DNA of 55,067 bases from Bacteroidales bacterium Phil6 (GTDB lineage Bacteria; Bacteroidota; Bacteroidia; Bacteroidales; F082). The stretch lies in NCBI GenBank assembly GCA_002633315.1, contig NWBN01000017.1, positions 1 through 55,067 on the forward strand. The letters are read 5' to 3'. Numbering within the stretch: the first letter of the stretch is position 1; each line of letters opens with the position of its first letter. Positions 46,514 to 54,621 of the stretch are shown in pieces. Both the position numbers and the translations under genes were made by a program. The notes beneath the pieces are model-generated. The model worked only from the letters and a program-made list of their open reading frames with translations, did no database searches and had not been told where the DNA came from.

Positions 46514-46810
46514 ATGTTGACAATAATGATTTTAATTATTCTTGTGTTCGGATTGCAACTTGTAATGTCACACTACACAAAGGAAGGCGATATACTTTCT
46601 AAGAATTCATACAAAAGGAATATGACAATATCCATAATAAGTGCCATTGTCTGTACCATTTTGGCAATACTTTTCGGTAAAAACATTTACGACAAATGGA
46701 TTGAGGGGGAATCGAGCATATTATTGACAGCGATATACATTGTCTTTATAATCGGAAGTATAATTCATTTTATACATAGTTTCAGGAAAATAAAAAATCA
46801 ATCATTATAA
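46514..46810 (+). CDS. Small membrane protein of unknown function
   Basis: 98 residues with three predicted transmembrane helices (~1-18, ~37-55 and ~66-86) separated by short charged loops (TKEGDILSKNSYKRN; DKWIEGES). I do not recognise a family. A near-consensus promoter and a terminator 83-117 nt past the stop argue that it is a real single-gene unit. It lies next to, but is convergent with, the 66-residue protein and ECF sigma factor. Confidence 0.72.
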   Translation: MLTIMILIILVFGLQLVMSHYTKEGDILSKNSYKRNMTISIISAIVCTILAILFGKNIYDKWIEGESSILLTAIYIVFIIGSIIHFIHSFRKIKNQSL

Positions 46811-46892
46811 AAACCATTCTATTCATTTCTTTTACAGTGTTTATGAGCATCATCGATGATGCTGTATTTCAAGAAGAAAAGAATTTTTAGCA

Positions 46893-46927
46893 AAAAACGC
46901 GAGTTTGAATATCAGACCCGCGTTTTT
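46893..46927. terminator. Bidirectional terminator
   Basis: AAAAACGCG (46893-46901) pairs with CGCGTTTTT (46919-46927); T runs on both strands. It serves the convergent genes ending at 46810 and 46946. Confidence 0.85.
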
Positions 46928-46945
46928 ATGATTACGATTGTAAGT

Positions 46946-47146
46946 TTAATTTAAAATAACATCCACATTTCCGATCTTGGTATCGAGACATTCATAAGAT
47001 GCCGCATATTGCAATATGGCAATTCTGACTTTCTCACTTGGTTCAGCATCACTACAAAATGCGCGTACCGAATCTTTAATGCGTGCCTCAAAAGAGACGT
47101 CATTATCACAATGTGATGGTAAAAAATGTGTAACTTTTAAACTCAT
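46946..47146 (-). CDS. Small conserved-looking hypothetical protein downstream of the ECF sigma factor
   Basis: 66 residues from ATG at 47146 (an in-frame ATG at 47167 is possible). The protein is soluble, slightly acidic, with 'DVSFEARIKDSVRAFCSDAEPSEKVRIAILQYAASYE' helical in prediction. No family is recognised. It lies 70 bp after the sigma-factor stop on the same strand and ends before a strong terminator, so it may be co-transcribed, or served by the TAATTTTG at 47212-47219. It lacks a transmembrane anti-sigma architecture. Confidence 0.6.
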   Translation of the reverse strand: MSLKVTHFLPSHCDNDVSFEARIKDSVRAFCSDAEPSEKVRIAILQYAASYECLDTKIGNVDVILN

Positions 47147-47211
47147 AGGCGATATTTTCGTTAACAAATACGGAAATATAACGGCTATGAGTTTTATTTA
47201 GTATGACGATA

Positions 47212-47219
47212 CAAAATTA
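47212..47219 (-). promoter_or_regulatory. Possible -7 box of the 66-residue protein
   Basis: The minus strand reads TAATTTTG, overlapping the sigma-factor stop codon, 66 nt before ATG 47146. Confidence 0.35.
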
Positions 47220-47804
47220 TTTTATCGTCAGCACCAAATCTTTCTCTTTCACCATTTTACGCATATTAATCAAGGCATAACGCATTCTTCCGAGAGCAGT
47301 ATTGATACTCACGTTGGTAGCCTCCGCTATATCCTTGAAAGACATCTCGGAATACATTCTCATGTGCAACACCTCTTTTTGTTCCGGCGGAAGAAAATCA
47401 ATCATTTTACGCACATCTTCATAAATCTGTTCCGTAATTATGGTTTCCTCTATAGACGGGTCCGCCAGTTTGGCGTTGTCCATAAGGTCGTATTCCTTGT
47501 TAACAGCCTCAACAACAGGCAGACGTTTCGATTTGCGGAAATAATCAATGACAAGATTATGCGATATACGCATCGCAAACTGTATAAATTTGCCTTCCTC
47601 CTTATAAGAGCCGGCTTTTATTGTTCTTATTATTTTAAGTATGGTGTCCTGATAAATGTCATCGGCAAGTTGCTTATCCTTCACAAGCATCAAGACATAG
47701 GAATAAATTTTATTCTGATGACGGTCAATTAAAATTTCAAAACTTGAAATATCACCTTTACGGTAATTTTCAACCAACTGTCTATCACTTAATATCTCAG
47801 ACAT
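47217..47804 (-). CDS. ECF-type RNA polymerase sigma factor
   Basis: 195 residues. Region 2 covers ~22-90 ('YKEEGKFIQFAMRISHNLVIDYFRKSKR' includes the DYFRK end of region 2.4; 'DDIYQDTILKIIRTI' is region 2.2), and region 4 covers ~130-185 ('LPPEQKEVLHMRMYSEMSFKDIAEATNVSINTALGRMRYALINMRK'). It should direct polymerase to a small regulon. A purine-rich GGGAGGAAAT directly precedes the ATG, a rare Shine-Dalgarno for this genome. No anti-sigma gene is adjacent, unlike FecI-FecR pairs, and the sequence resembles the housekeeping-like RpoE/SigW group of Bacteroidota. Confidence 0.92.
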   Translation of the reverse strand: MSEILSDRQLVENYRKGDISSFEILIDRHQNKIYSYVLMLVKDKQLADDIYQDTILKIIRTIKAGSYKEEGKFIQFAMRISHNLVIDYFRKSKRLPVVEAVNKEYDLMDNAKLADPSIEETIITEQIYEDVRKMIDFLPPEQKEVLHMRMYSEMSFKDIAEATNVSINTALGRMRYALINMRKMVKEKDLVLTIK

Positions 47805-47996
47805 ATTTCCTCCCTTTATTTAATGGTTTCGTATGTAAAGGGTAAAATCTATTCTATAATGTCTCTCCTATTTTTTAACTGTTTAACAATTCGATGACTT
47901 CTTCTATTTAATTTTCTGCAAATTTAATGCATTTTTTAATGATGTCAAGGTTTTTTTTGTATTTTCGTGAAATTTTTTTCGAGAAGGTATAGAGTG

Positions 47997-50798
47997 ATGA
48001 AGAAATCAGACAAGATAGAGATACGTGGTGCAAGAGTCAATAACTTGAAAAACATCGACTTAGACATACAGAAGAACAAGTTGACCGTTATCACCGGTTT
48101 ATCGGGTTCCGGAAAATCGTCTTTAGCTTTCGACACCATTTATGCTGAAGGACAGCGTCGTTATGTCGAAAGTCTCAGTGCTTACGCACGACAGTTTATG
48201 GGCAGACTGCGCAAACCGGATGTTGACAGAATATCAGGTCTGTCTCCTGCCATTGCCATCGAACAACGCACCAATTCTTCCAATCCTCGTTCTACAGTTG
48301 GCACTACTACAGAGATTTATGAGTATTTGAAACTGCTTTTTTCAAGGGTGGGTCATACTTTCTCTCCCATCTCAGGTGTGGAAGTAAAAAGCCATCAGGT
48401 CGGCGACGTGGTGGATTTCATCTTCTCTCAAATCAACAATGCGGTATATATTCTCTCTCCTGTTATCCTTCCTGAAGGCAGAACATTGAAGGAACATTTG
48501 GAGATATTATTGCAACAAGGATTTAACAGACTGATTGTCAATAATAAAATCATACGTATCGAAGATTGTCTCAAAGAAAACATAACAGAGAACACCGACA
48601 ACATCAGAATCTTGATCGACAGACTGAAAGTCAATGACAAGACACAGGAGCTTGTGGGACAGATTTCCGACTCGGTGCAGACAGCATTTTACGAAGGTAA
48701 AGACAGCTGCATAATACTTGTAGATAATAACGGAAGTTTCTCCGAACATTATTTTTCTTCACGTTTTGAAGCTGACGGCATGACATTCGAACAACCGTCG
48801 GTACATCTGTTTTCATTCAACAATCCTTACGGGGCATGCAATGTCTGCGAAGGATTCGGCACCATCATAGGCATAGACGAGAATTTGGTTATTCCAAACA
48901 AAAGTCTGTCATTATACGACAATGCCGTTGCCTGCTGGAGAGGCGAGAAAATGAGTGCATGGCGCGATGCCATCATCAAGAAAGCTCGAAAATGCGACTT
49001 CCCCATTCATACTCCTTACAATCAACTTACTGAAAAACAGAAAGACATGCTTTGGAACGGATGCAGTTATTTCCAAGGCATTAATGACTTCTTCAAAGAG
49101 GTTGAGTCTCAGACTTACAAGATACAATACAGAGTGATGATGTCTCGATACAGAGGCAAGACAACATGTCCGAAATGCAAAGGCATGCGACTGACTGAAG
49201 CCGCTCAATATGTGAGAGTAGGCGGTAAAAACATCAATGAACTTGTATCCATGCCGTTGGAGAAACTGAAAGACTTTTTCGACAATCTAACGTTATCTGA
49301 AACAGAACAGTCTGTGGCGGAGCGTCTTCTCGTTGAGATACGCAACCGTCTTGACTTTCTAACAGACGTAGGTCTCGGGTATCTCACATTGAACAGGACC
49401 TCATCCACCTTGTCAGGCGGTGAGTCGCAGCGCATCAACCTCGCCACCTCGCTCGGAAGCAGCCTCGTAGGGTCCATTTACATACTCGATGAACCGAGTA
49501 TAGGGCTTCACTCACGTGACACACAACGACTTATCAAAGTACTAAAACATCTGCGCGACATAGGCAATACTGTCATTGTTGTGGAACATGACGAAGATAT
49601 AATAAGAAGTGCAGACGAAATAATCGACATAGGACCATACGCCGGAGTTTTCGGCGGAGAACTCGTATTTCAAGGCGACATAAACACCATGCTGAAAGAA
49701 GGGAAAAGTCTTACTGCCAGATATCTCTCGGGCGAGATGAGTATCCAAACACCTGCAACACGCAGGAAATGGAACAATTACATCTCTTTTAAACACTGCT
49801 CTGAGAATAACCTCAAAGATATTACAGTAAAAATACCTGTCGGCATAATGACAGTGATAACGGGTGTCAGCGGCTCCGGGAAGTCATCATTGGTTAACAA
49901 CATCATTTATCCTGAACTGAAGAGATATTTGGACGGCACCATAGACAGAAGCGGAGTTTTTGAAAATATCACATTGACAACCCATCAGTTAAAAGCCGTA
50001 GAATATATAAACCAGATGCCTATAGGCAGGTCGTCGCGCTCCAATCCGGTAACATATATAAAGGCTTTTGACGACATACGACAGCTGTTTGCCGAACAGA
50101 AACTTGCCAAAATGCGTGGATATAAGGCAGGATATTTCTCTTTCAATGTTCCGGGCGGACGTTGCGACAATTGCGAGGGTGAAGGACAACTGAAAGTTGA
50201 GATGCAGTTTATGGCAGACGTTTATCTCATTTGCGATGTTTGTCACGGGCAACGTTACAAGGAAGAGGCGTTAGAGGTGAAGTTCATGAATAAAAACATA
50301 AACGACATTCTTAACATGAGCATTGACGAGGCTCTGGATTTCTTTTCCCGTCCCAACGACTTCAGCAACATAACGGAAAGGATAACAATGAAGCTCAAGC
50401 CGCTGCAAGATGTGGGGTTAGGTTATCTGAAGATGGGACAGCCTTCATCGACGTTAAGCGGCGGTGAGGCACAACGTATCAAATTGGCATCTTTCCTCGT
50501 AAACGGTTATAATGAGAAACCCACCCTTTTCATTTTCGATGAGCCTACTACAGGACTTCATTTCCATGACGTCAAAAAACTCCTTGCCGCCTTCGACGCA
50601 CTGATAAAAAACGGCCATTCCATCATTGTCGTGGAACATGACCCCGATGTCATAAAGTCAGCCGACTGGATAATAGACCTTGGTCCGGAAGGAGGCGACC
50701 TCGGAGGAAACATCGTATTCGAAGGCACTCCGGAAGAACTTTTGAGATGCGACAAGTCTTATACTGCCGAGGTTTTAAAAAGAGTGATGAACAGATAA
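47997..50798 (+). CDS. uvrA: Excinuclease ABC subunit A
   Basis: 933 residues from ATG at 47997; an upstream in-frame ATG at 47967 would add ten non-conserved residues. Two ABC modules: Walker A 'GLSGSGKSSLAFDTIYAEGQRRYVESLSAYARQF' region (~32) and 'GVSGSGKSSLVNNIIYPEL' (~622); signatures LSGGESQR (~480) and LSGGEAQR (~823). Zn fingers begin at 'CNVCEGFGT' (~280) with 'CPKCKG' (~400), and at 'CDNCEGEGQL' (~722) with 'CDVCHGQRY'. It recognises bulky DNA lesions with UvrB in nucleotide excision repair. It is a single gene with its own terminator. Confidence 0.97.
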   Translation: MKKSDKIEIRGARVNNLKNIDLDIQKNKLTVITGLSGSGKSSLAFDTIYAEGQRRYVESLSAYARQFMGRLRKPDVDRISGLSPAIAIEQRTNSSNPRSTVGTTTEIYEYLKLLFSRVGHTFSPISGVEVKSHQVGDVVDFIFSQINNAVYILSPVILPEGRTLKEHLEILLQQGFNRLIVNNKIIRIEDCLKENITENTDNIRILIDRLKVNDKTQELVGQISDSVQTAFYEGKDSCIILVDNNGSFSEHYFSSRFEADGMTFEQPSVHLFSFNNPYGACNVCEGFGTIIGIDENLVIPNKSLSLYDNAVACWRGEKMSAWRDAIIKKARKCDFPIHTPYNQLTEKQKDMLWNGCSYFQGINDFFKEVESQTYKIQYRVMMSRYRGKTTCPKCKGMRLTEAAQYVRVGGKNINELVSMPLEKLKDFFDNLTLSETEQSVAERLLVEIRNRLDFLTDVGLGYLTLNRTSSTLSGGESQRINLATSLGSSLVGSIYILDEPSIGLHSRDTQRLIKVLKHLRDIGNTVIVVEHDEDIIRSADEIIDIGPYAGVFGGELVFQGDINTMLKEGKSLTARYLSGEMSIQTPATRRKWNNYISFKHCSENNLKDITVKIPVGIMTVITGVSGSGKSSLVNNIIYPELKRYLDGTIDRSGVFENITLTTHQLKAVEYINQMPIGRSSRSNPVTYIKAFDDIRQLFAEQKLAKMRGYKAGYFSFNVPGGRCDNCEGEGQLKVEMQFMADVYLICDVCHGQRYKEEALEVKFMNKNINDILNMSIDEALDFFSRPNDFSNITERITMKLKPLQDVGLGYLKMGQPSSTLSGGEAQRIKLASFLVNGYNEKPTLFIFDEPTTGLHFHDVKKLLAAFDALIKNGHSIIVVEHDPDVIKSADWIIDLGPEGGDLGGNIVFEGTPEELLRCDKSYTAEVLKRVMNR

Positions 50799-50843
50799 CA
50801 ACTGCCTGTAACTCATTTATTTACCTACTGTCAAGATAGCGAA

Positions 50844-50890
50844 AAACCTTTGAAAAATCATCAAAAACGACAATCTTTCAAAGGTTTATT
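50844..50890 (+). terminator. Terminator of uvrA
   Basis: Stem AAACCTTTGAAA (50844-50855) / TTTCAAAGGTTT (50876-50887), 45 nt after the uvrA stop. The loop is long (20 nt) and the trailing T run is weak. Confidence 0.65.
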
Positions 50891-50991
50891 CATTCCGTTC
50901 ATATCCCGAAGTATTTCAGCTTCACAAGAGTTTCATTATCTTCAAGATAAATTAACAAGGCGAGTAACGGAACAATACACGCCGGCAACAA

Positions 50992-51708
50992 TTATTTTTT
51001 TACTATTTTACGTTCTATCTCTTCCACCGGCAATTCTTTAGTACACAAGAACCAGTCGTGACAGCGAACATTTTTCTCATGACCTTCCATACGTTTCTGT
51101 GCTATGCCGCAAGAATTGGCAGTAGGGACTATCACATCGTCGCCGGGGCGCCAGTCTGCCGGCAGGGCAACGCCGAAATGGTCTATGGTCTGCAGTCCTA
51201 TAAGCACGCGTTTTATCTCGTCGAAATTGCGTCCCAAAGCGAGGGGATAATACATAATACAGCGTATCTTGTCTTCCGGGTCTATGAAAAATACAGTCCT
51301 CACTGCCGCCGTATCAGTCTCGCCCGGATGTATCATGCCATATTTTTTTGCTATATCCATTCCAATATCCACTATGACAGGGAACTGCACCTGTATGTCG
51401 CTCATGCCGTTGAATTCTATCTTCTCTCTAATAGTCCTGAGCCAGGCAATATGGCTGTACAGACTGTCTATCGACAATCCGATAAGTTGACAGTTAAGCT
51501 CTTCAAAAGTCTTTGCCATACTGCCGAAAGTCATGAATTCCGTAGTACAAACAGGTGTGAAATCAGCAGGATGGCTGAATAAGATTTTCCATTTCCCCTT
51601 AAAATCTTCAGGGAATGAGATATTGCCCTGAGTGGTGACAGCTGTAAAATCAGGAGCATAATCTCCTATCCTTGGCATTGTGTTTTCGTTTCTTGTTTCC
51701 ATATTCAT
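50992..51708 (-). CDS. Prx6-type (archaeal-type) peroxiredoxin
   Basis: 238 residues from ATG 51708; ATGs at 51726 and 51702 are alternatives. A thioredoxin fold with peroxidatic Cys in 'HPADFTPVCTTEF' (~48), the conserved 'IDPEDKIRCIMYYPLALGRN' segment with catalytic Arg (~130), and the long C-terminal extension 'ALPADWRPGDDVIVPTANS' of the Prx6 branch. The tail 'NVRCHDWFLCTKEL' provides extra cysteines like those resolving the peroxidatic Cys in archaeal homologues. It reduces H2O2 and organic peroxides in the cytoplasm, useful to an anaerobe under oxygen stress. It stands alone. Confidence 0.92.
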   Translation of the reverse strand: MNMETRNENTMPRIGDYAPDFTAVTTQGNISFPEDFKGKWKILFSHPADFTPVCTTEFMTFGSMAKTFEELNCQLIGLSIDSLYSHIAWLRTIREKIEFNGMSDIQVQFPVIVDIGMDIAKKYGMIHPGETDTAAVRTVFFIDPEDKIRCIMYYPLALGRNFDEIKRVLIGLQTIDHFGVALPADWRPGDDVIVPTANSCGIAQKRMEGHEKNVRCHDWFLCTKELPVEEIERKIVKK

Positions 51709-51886
51709 GTTTTTAAAAGGAAACAATCATCATCGATTAAAGATTGAAAACAAAAGTTAAATTAAAATCTTTCTTGTAAATTTGATGTACAAGATTCATA
51801 GAGAACCATAGATACTGTTCCAAAAAAGTGTGTAAAATTCAAATTTTATCATTTTTTAGATGTCGCTATTTTTGAAAAAATTTCCG

Positions 51887-51933
51887 ACCGCCGAAAGGCG
51901 GTATCTGCATCGTGTGGCTTTTCTATGCCACAC
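51887..51933 (-). terminator. Twin hairpins after the PEGA/FSMP gene
   Basis: Two GC-rich hairpins lie 45-90 nt past the stop: GTGTGGC / GCCACAC (51912-51918 with 51927-51933, 8-nt loop) and ACCGCC / GGCGGT (51887-51892 with 51897-51902, 4-nt loop), the latter followed by a T run on the minus strand. They can terminate transcription. A hairpin just past the variable region is also a known requirement of diversity-generating retroelement targets. Confidence 0.7.
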
Positions 51934-51978
51934 CGCAAATAAATCAAATGAATCAAATAAATCAAATTCGCTACGCTT

Positions 51979-53871
51979 TTATTCTGAAACAGGGCGCACG
52001 GATAGACCGTAGCTGCGATCGCTCTTACTCGAGAGGCAACCGTCGTTGCAGAAATAAAGGTAGTACGAATCCAGAGTACTGCTCTCGTACGGCGTAGAAC
52101 TCCAATAGGGTCCGACAGACCCCGCGCGGTAAAACGACGTCCCGCCACGAAAACCCGCAGCAGGAAGAAAAATACTGTTACCGTTTGGGCCCGTCACATT
52201 ACAACCTTTTTTCCCACCTTGTGTAGTCCATGTCCATGTACATTTGTTCAATAATTCATCAAACTCTTCTTTTGTCGGCATTCGCCACGTCCCTCCCCAA
52301 TTGGCTCTCGCTGCATCGTATTGGGAATCTCCACTTATTTCTCCTATTTTTTGATTCATTGTAACACAATTTTTCATAGTATATCTTTCTTTGGATTCAA
52401 CTTCTCCCCAGGCATAATAATCACCGTATTCCGATGGTGAATTAGCTCCCACATTGCATGTCGCCCATTTCAACCCGCTCGGCAACCCCAAGTCAACATA
52501 TACATGCCCGTTAATATTGTTTTCCGTAACTTCAAAATCATATCTCGTTGAACCATTCTCCGTCTGCACATACTCTTCTTTTTTTTCAACATGAGTTTTT
52601 TCATCCTCACTCGAGATTTCTCCTTCGACAAAACTCAATTTCTCATTCACATTCAGCACTTCTTTCTCTATTATTGTTATTTTCTTACTCACTGTTTCAT
52701 ATCCTTGTTTTTCAAGTCTCAACTCTCGGGTACCTACCAATATGTCGGTGATATATTCCGGCGTCGTTCCAAGCATTTTACCATCCACGTAAATATCGGC
52801 TCCCATCGGCGTCGTTGCCACATTCAACGTACCGTACACCGGCTCAGGATTCGGTATCACCACTCTCTCTTCCTTTCCTGTCGTCAGTCTCACATTCACT
52901 GTCGCCGTAATATGAGACTCCTTTCTCGCCTCAAACAGATGTTCTCCTCCCATCAGTTTTCCCGTCCAGCTCCCGGTTCCTTTATATTCATTGTCAACAT
53001 ATATTTCTGCTCCGGCTTCCGTCTCCACTGTCACATTTGCATAATTTCCCCTCATCTCCATCTTCGCTTCCGTTGTCTCTCCATCCCTTACTACATAAGT
53101 CCTCTCCTCCGGATAATACATCTCTTTCACCACTCTCACCTTATACTCACCACTCTTGATTTTGTCTGCCTTATATGGTGTCTCTCCCATCTTTATTCCA
53201 TCAACATATACGGCAGCTCCGCTCTCCGGCATGCTCGTAACATTAAGACATCCGAATGCAGGTCGCATTATCTTATCTATCACTGTCTTTTCCGTATAAC
53301 TAATCTTAACCTCTCCGCTCTCCGCATGATACATGTTGCATTCTATCTTCCACTTGTGTGTCTCTCCCGCATTGTACAACAGAAACACTTCTTTCTCCCC
53401 TACAAAGACATCATCCACATATATCAACGCATTGGGCTGGTCCGCTTTTATTATCAGATAGTTTCTTACTACATTATTAACTTCCTTGTCTGCCGTTATT
53501 ACCATGGCATAACACGTCTTCTCTTTCAGTGCATACGGCATGTCGTATATGGTCTTGCCATAGTCGTCATGTCTTATCACCAACTGGCTGCGTCCCGGTG
53601 ACAGATACACCCATATCTCTCCGGGTGGAAAACTGACATCTACTATCTGCGTCGCCATATCTCCTGTGAAAAAGAACTTCCTCCTCTGCTCTCCGTCTAT
53701 TCCCATTGTCGTTATCTTCAACAATGCACAATTGAATCCGTTACGGTCCTGCTTGGGATTTATCCTCGCCGTAAGATCTGCCTCATCAGGTTCTATGGAC
53801 AATACTTTTATCTGAGAATATGAAACCAATGTTACAAACAAAAACAAAACGGATATAAGTATTTTCTTCAT
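51979..53871 (-). CDS. PEGA-repeat protein with C-terminal Fib_succ_major (FSMP) domain
   Basis: 630 residues. Signal peptide MKKILISVLFLFVTLVSYSQ; N-terminal beta domain (~20-130); four PEGA-like domains (~135-210, ~210-275, ~275-345, ~345-410; e.g. 'GCLNVTSMPESGAAVYVDGIKMGETPY', 'GTLNVATTPMGADIYVDGKMLGTTP'); an acidic linker (~415-440); and a Fibrobacter succinogenes major paralogous domain (~445-630, 'GHVYVDLGLPSGLKWATCNVGANSPSEYGDYYAWGE', 'GGTWRMPTKEEFDELL', 'YWSSTPY', 'SYGLSVRPVSE'), a C-type-lectin-like fold. It is probably surface- or periplasm-exposed and binding. The last ~50 codons are GC-rich and unlike the rest of the gene. A -7 box lies at 53891-53898. Confidence 0.85.
   Translation of the reverse strand: MKKILISVLFLFVTLVSYSQIKVLSIEPDEADLTARINPKQDRNGFNCALLKITTMGIDGEQRRKFFFTGDMATQIVDVSFPPGEIWVYLSPGRSQLVIRHDDYGKTIYDMPYALKEKTCYAMVITADKEVNNVVRNYLIIKADQPNALIYVDDVFVGEKEVFLLYNAGETHKWKIECNMYHAESGEVKISYTEKTVIDKIMRPAFGCLNVTSMPESGAAVYVDGIKMGETPYKADKIKSGEYKVRVVKEMYYPEERTYVVRDGETTEAKMEMRGNYANVTVETEAGAEIYVDNEYKGTGSWTGKLMGGEHLFEARKESHITATVNVRLTTGKEERVVIPNPEPVYGTLNVATTPMGADIYVDGKMLGTTPEYITDILVGTRELRLEKQGYETVSKKITIIEKEVLNVNEKLSFVEGEISSEDEKTHVEKKEEYVQTENGSTRYDFEVTENNINGHVYVDLGLPSGLKWATCNVGANSPSEYGDYYAWGEVESKERYTMKNCVTMNQKIGEISGDSQYDAARANWGGTWRMPTKEEFDELLNKCTWTWTTQGGKKGCNVTGPNGNSIFLPAAGFRGGTSFYRAGSVGPYWSSTPYESSTLDSYYLYFCNDGCLSSKSDRSYGLSVRPVSE
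51995..52150 (-). other. Candidate DGR variable region at the 3' end of the FSMP domain
   Basis: These ~155 bp encode the ligand-face end of the C-type-lectin-like domain. Base composition shifts sharply to GC-rich (TCG, CGC, GCG, TAC, GAC codons) in an AT-rich gene. The final ~30 bp before the stop plus the downstream hairpins occupy the position of an initiation-of-mutagenic-homing site. No reverse transcriptase or template repeat is present in the window. Confidence 0.45.
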
Positions 53872-53890
53872 GGTTTACATTTATTTTTTG

Positions 53891-53898
53891 CAAAAATA
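53891..53898 (-). promoter_or_regulatory. -7 box of the PEGA/FSMP gene
   Basis: The minus strand reads TATTTTTG, 20 nt from the ATG at 53871. Confidence 0.55.
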
Positions 53899-54078
53899 TA
53901 AAATAGGCCTTTTATTTAAAAATTTATTTGTAAAAAAATTTATAATAATTTTGTAGAAACGGCATAATATACAGCCGTATAGAAATGGCATGTACATACG
54001 ATGAAATATAGTCTTTTCTTTTTGGATTTTTCGAGACGCCATACCATGATGTCTCTACATGTAAATCATATTTGGATT
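53899..54078. other. Intergenic DNA with repeat R4
   Basis: AT-rich. It contains a small ACGGC/GCCGT hairpin near 53958-53976 and the R4 palindrome (54032-54061), which directly abuts the truncated regulator relic. Confidence 0.5.
54032..54061. repeat. Dispersed palindrome R4
   Basis: CGAGACGCCATACC / ATGATGTCTCTACATG, fourth member of the family; it sits at the breakpoint where similarity to the TPR regulator begins. Confidence 0.65.
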
Positions 54079-54303
54079 TCATTGGAATCCGATATTGACA
54101 AATTGTTTTGTGGCAGAATGAACATTATTAAGGAACAATATCAGGATTTGAATGAAATGGAGTTCAAGATATGTATTCTGTCACATTTTGATTTGTCCAA
54201 AAAATAAGAAACCGATTTCATGCATTGTTCTGTTTGTAACATGGATAAATACAGGTCCAAATTATGCGGTAAAATGACGAAAACAGACAATAATACCATG
54301 TAA
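54079..54303 (+). pseudogene. C-terminal fragment of a TPR regulator paralogue
   Basis: About 75 codons align with the C-terminus of the intact regulator at 2213-3859: 'NIIKEQYQDLNEMEFKICILSHFDLS' against 'DMIKTQYQDLNEMEFKICILSHFDLS', and 'DKYRSKLCGKMTKTDNNTM' against the intact end. A TAA at 54205-54207 interrupts the frame after LSKK. The upstream four-fifths of the gene, including TPRs and the membrane helix, is missing, and the repeat R4 lies at the truncation point. Confidence 0.85.
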
Positions 54304-54308
54304 ATGCC

Positions 54309-54325
54309 GAAAAAAAGTTTGTAAA
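54309..54325 (+). promoter_or_regulatory. Conserved A-rich GTTTGTAAA motif, copy B site 1
   Basis: AAAAAAAGTTTGTAAA. The partner site is at 54387-54403, 78 bp downstream. Both sites and the 78-bp spacing are conserved in leader copy A (2191-2207, 2113-2128). Possible operator. Confidence 0.45.
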
Positions 54326-54386
54326 AAACGCCTTGTACTTTCTTCATATAATATTTATAATCAATATTTTATATATAAAACTGTAC

Positions 54387-54403
54387 TAAAAAAAGTTTGT
54401 AAA
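54387..54403 (+). promoter_or_regulatory. Conserved A-rich GTTTGTAAA motif, copy B site 2
   Basis: AAAAAAAGTTTGTAAA about 40 bp upstream of the -7 box (54440-54447), a position suited to an activator or to a regulator acting in pairs with site 1. Confidence 0.45.
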
Positions 54404-54439
54404 GCTTTTTTCAGCCTGTTTTTTTCATATTTTATTCAT

Positions 54440-54447
54440 TAAATTTG
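54440..54447 (+). promoter_or_regulatory. -7 box of leader copy B
   Basis: TAAATTTG, 26 nt before the short ORF at 54473; identical to copy A including the CTG 21 nt upstream. Confidence 0.6.
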
Positions 54448-54472
54448 CGTAATTGAAAAAGAAAAAAATGTT

Positions 54473-54610
54473 ATGAAATTAAATTCAGTAAATAAGGAAG
54501 CATTACTGAGAGAGAACAGGCCAACAAAAGTTATTCACAAAATTCTTGGAGGCAATGTTTACGACGAGGTGACAGACAACGGAGTACGAAGTAATATAAT
54601 CAAAATATAA
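54473..54610 (+). CDS. Short ORF, possible double-glycine leader peptide
   Basis: 45 residues. The N-terminal part begins MKLNSVNKEALLRENRP, and after an 'ILGG' the C-terminal part reads NVYDEVTDNGVRSNIIKI. The KLN start and the GG cut site loosely recall Bacteroidales GG-type natural-product precursors, but the match is weak. The C-terminal 20 residues are conserved in the frameshifted copy at 1922-2045. It follows a conserved -7 box by 26 nt. No peptidase-ABC transporter or modifying enzyme is visible nearby, so the function is unknown. Confidence 0.5.
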   Translation: MKLNSVNKEALLRENRPTKVIHKILGGNVYDEVTDNGVRSNIIKI

Positions 54611-54621
54611 AACAGCAATTC

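Noticed and set aside
51940..51975. Tandem AAATCAAAT/GAATCAAAT units as a possible CRISPR or iteron
   Set aside because: Only three short imperfect units, no spacers, and no cas or replication gene nearby.
51849..52148. 99-codon minus-strand ORF overlapping the 3' end of the PEGA/FSMP gene
   Set aside because: Different frame of the GC-rich candidate variable region; arginine-rich shadow translation and no start signal.
52591..53601. 336-codon plus-strand ORF opposite the PEGA protein gene
   Set aside because: Antisense shadow; His/Arg/Tyr-rich with no recognisable domain.
53958..53976. ACGGC/GCCGT hairpin as a terminator
   Set aside because: Five-base stem, no T run, and no gene ending nearby.
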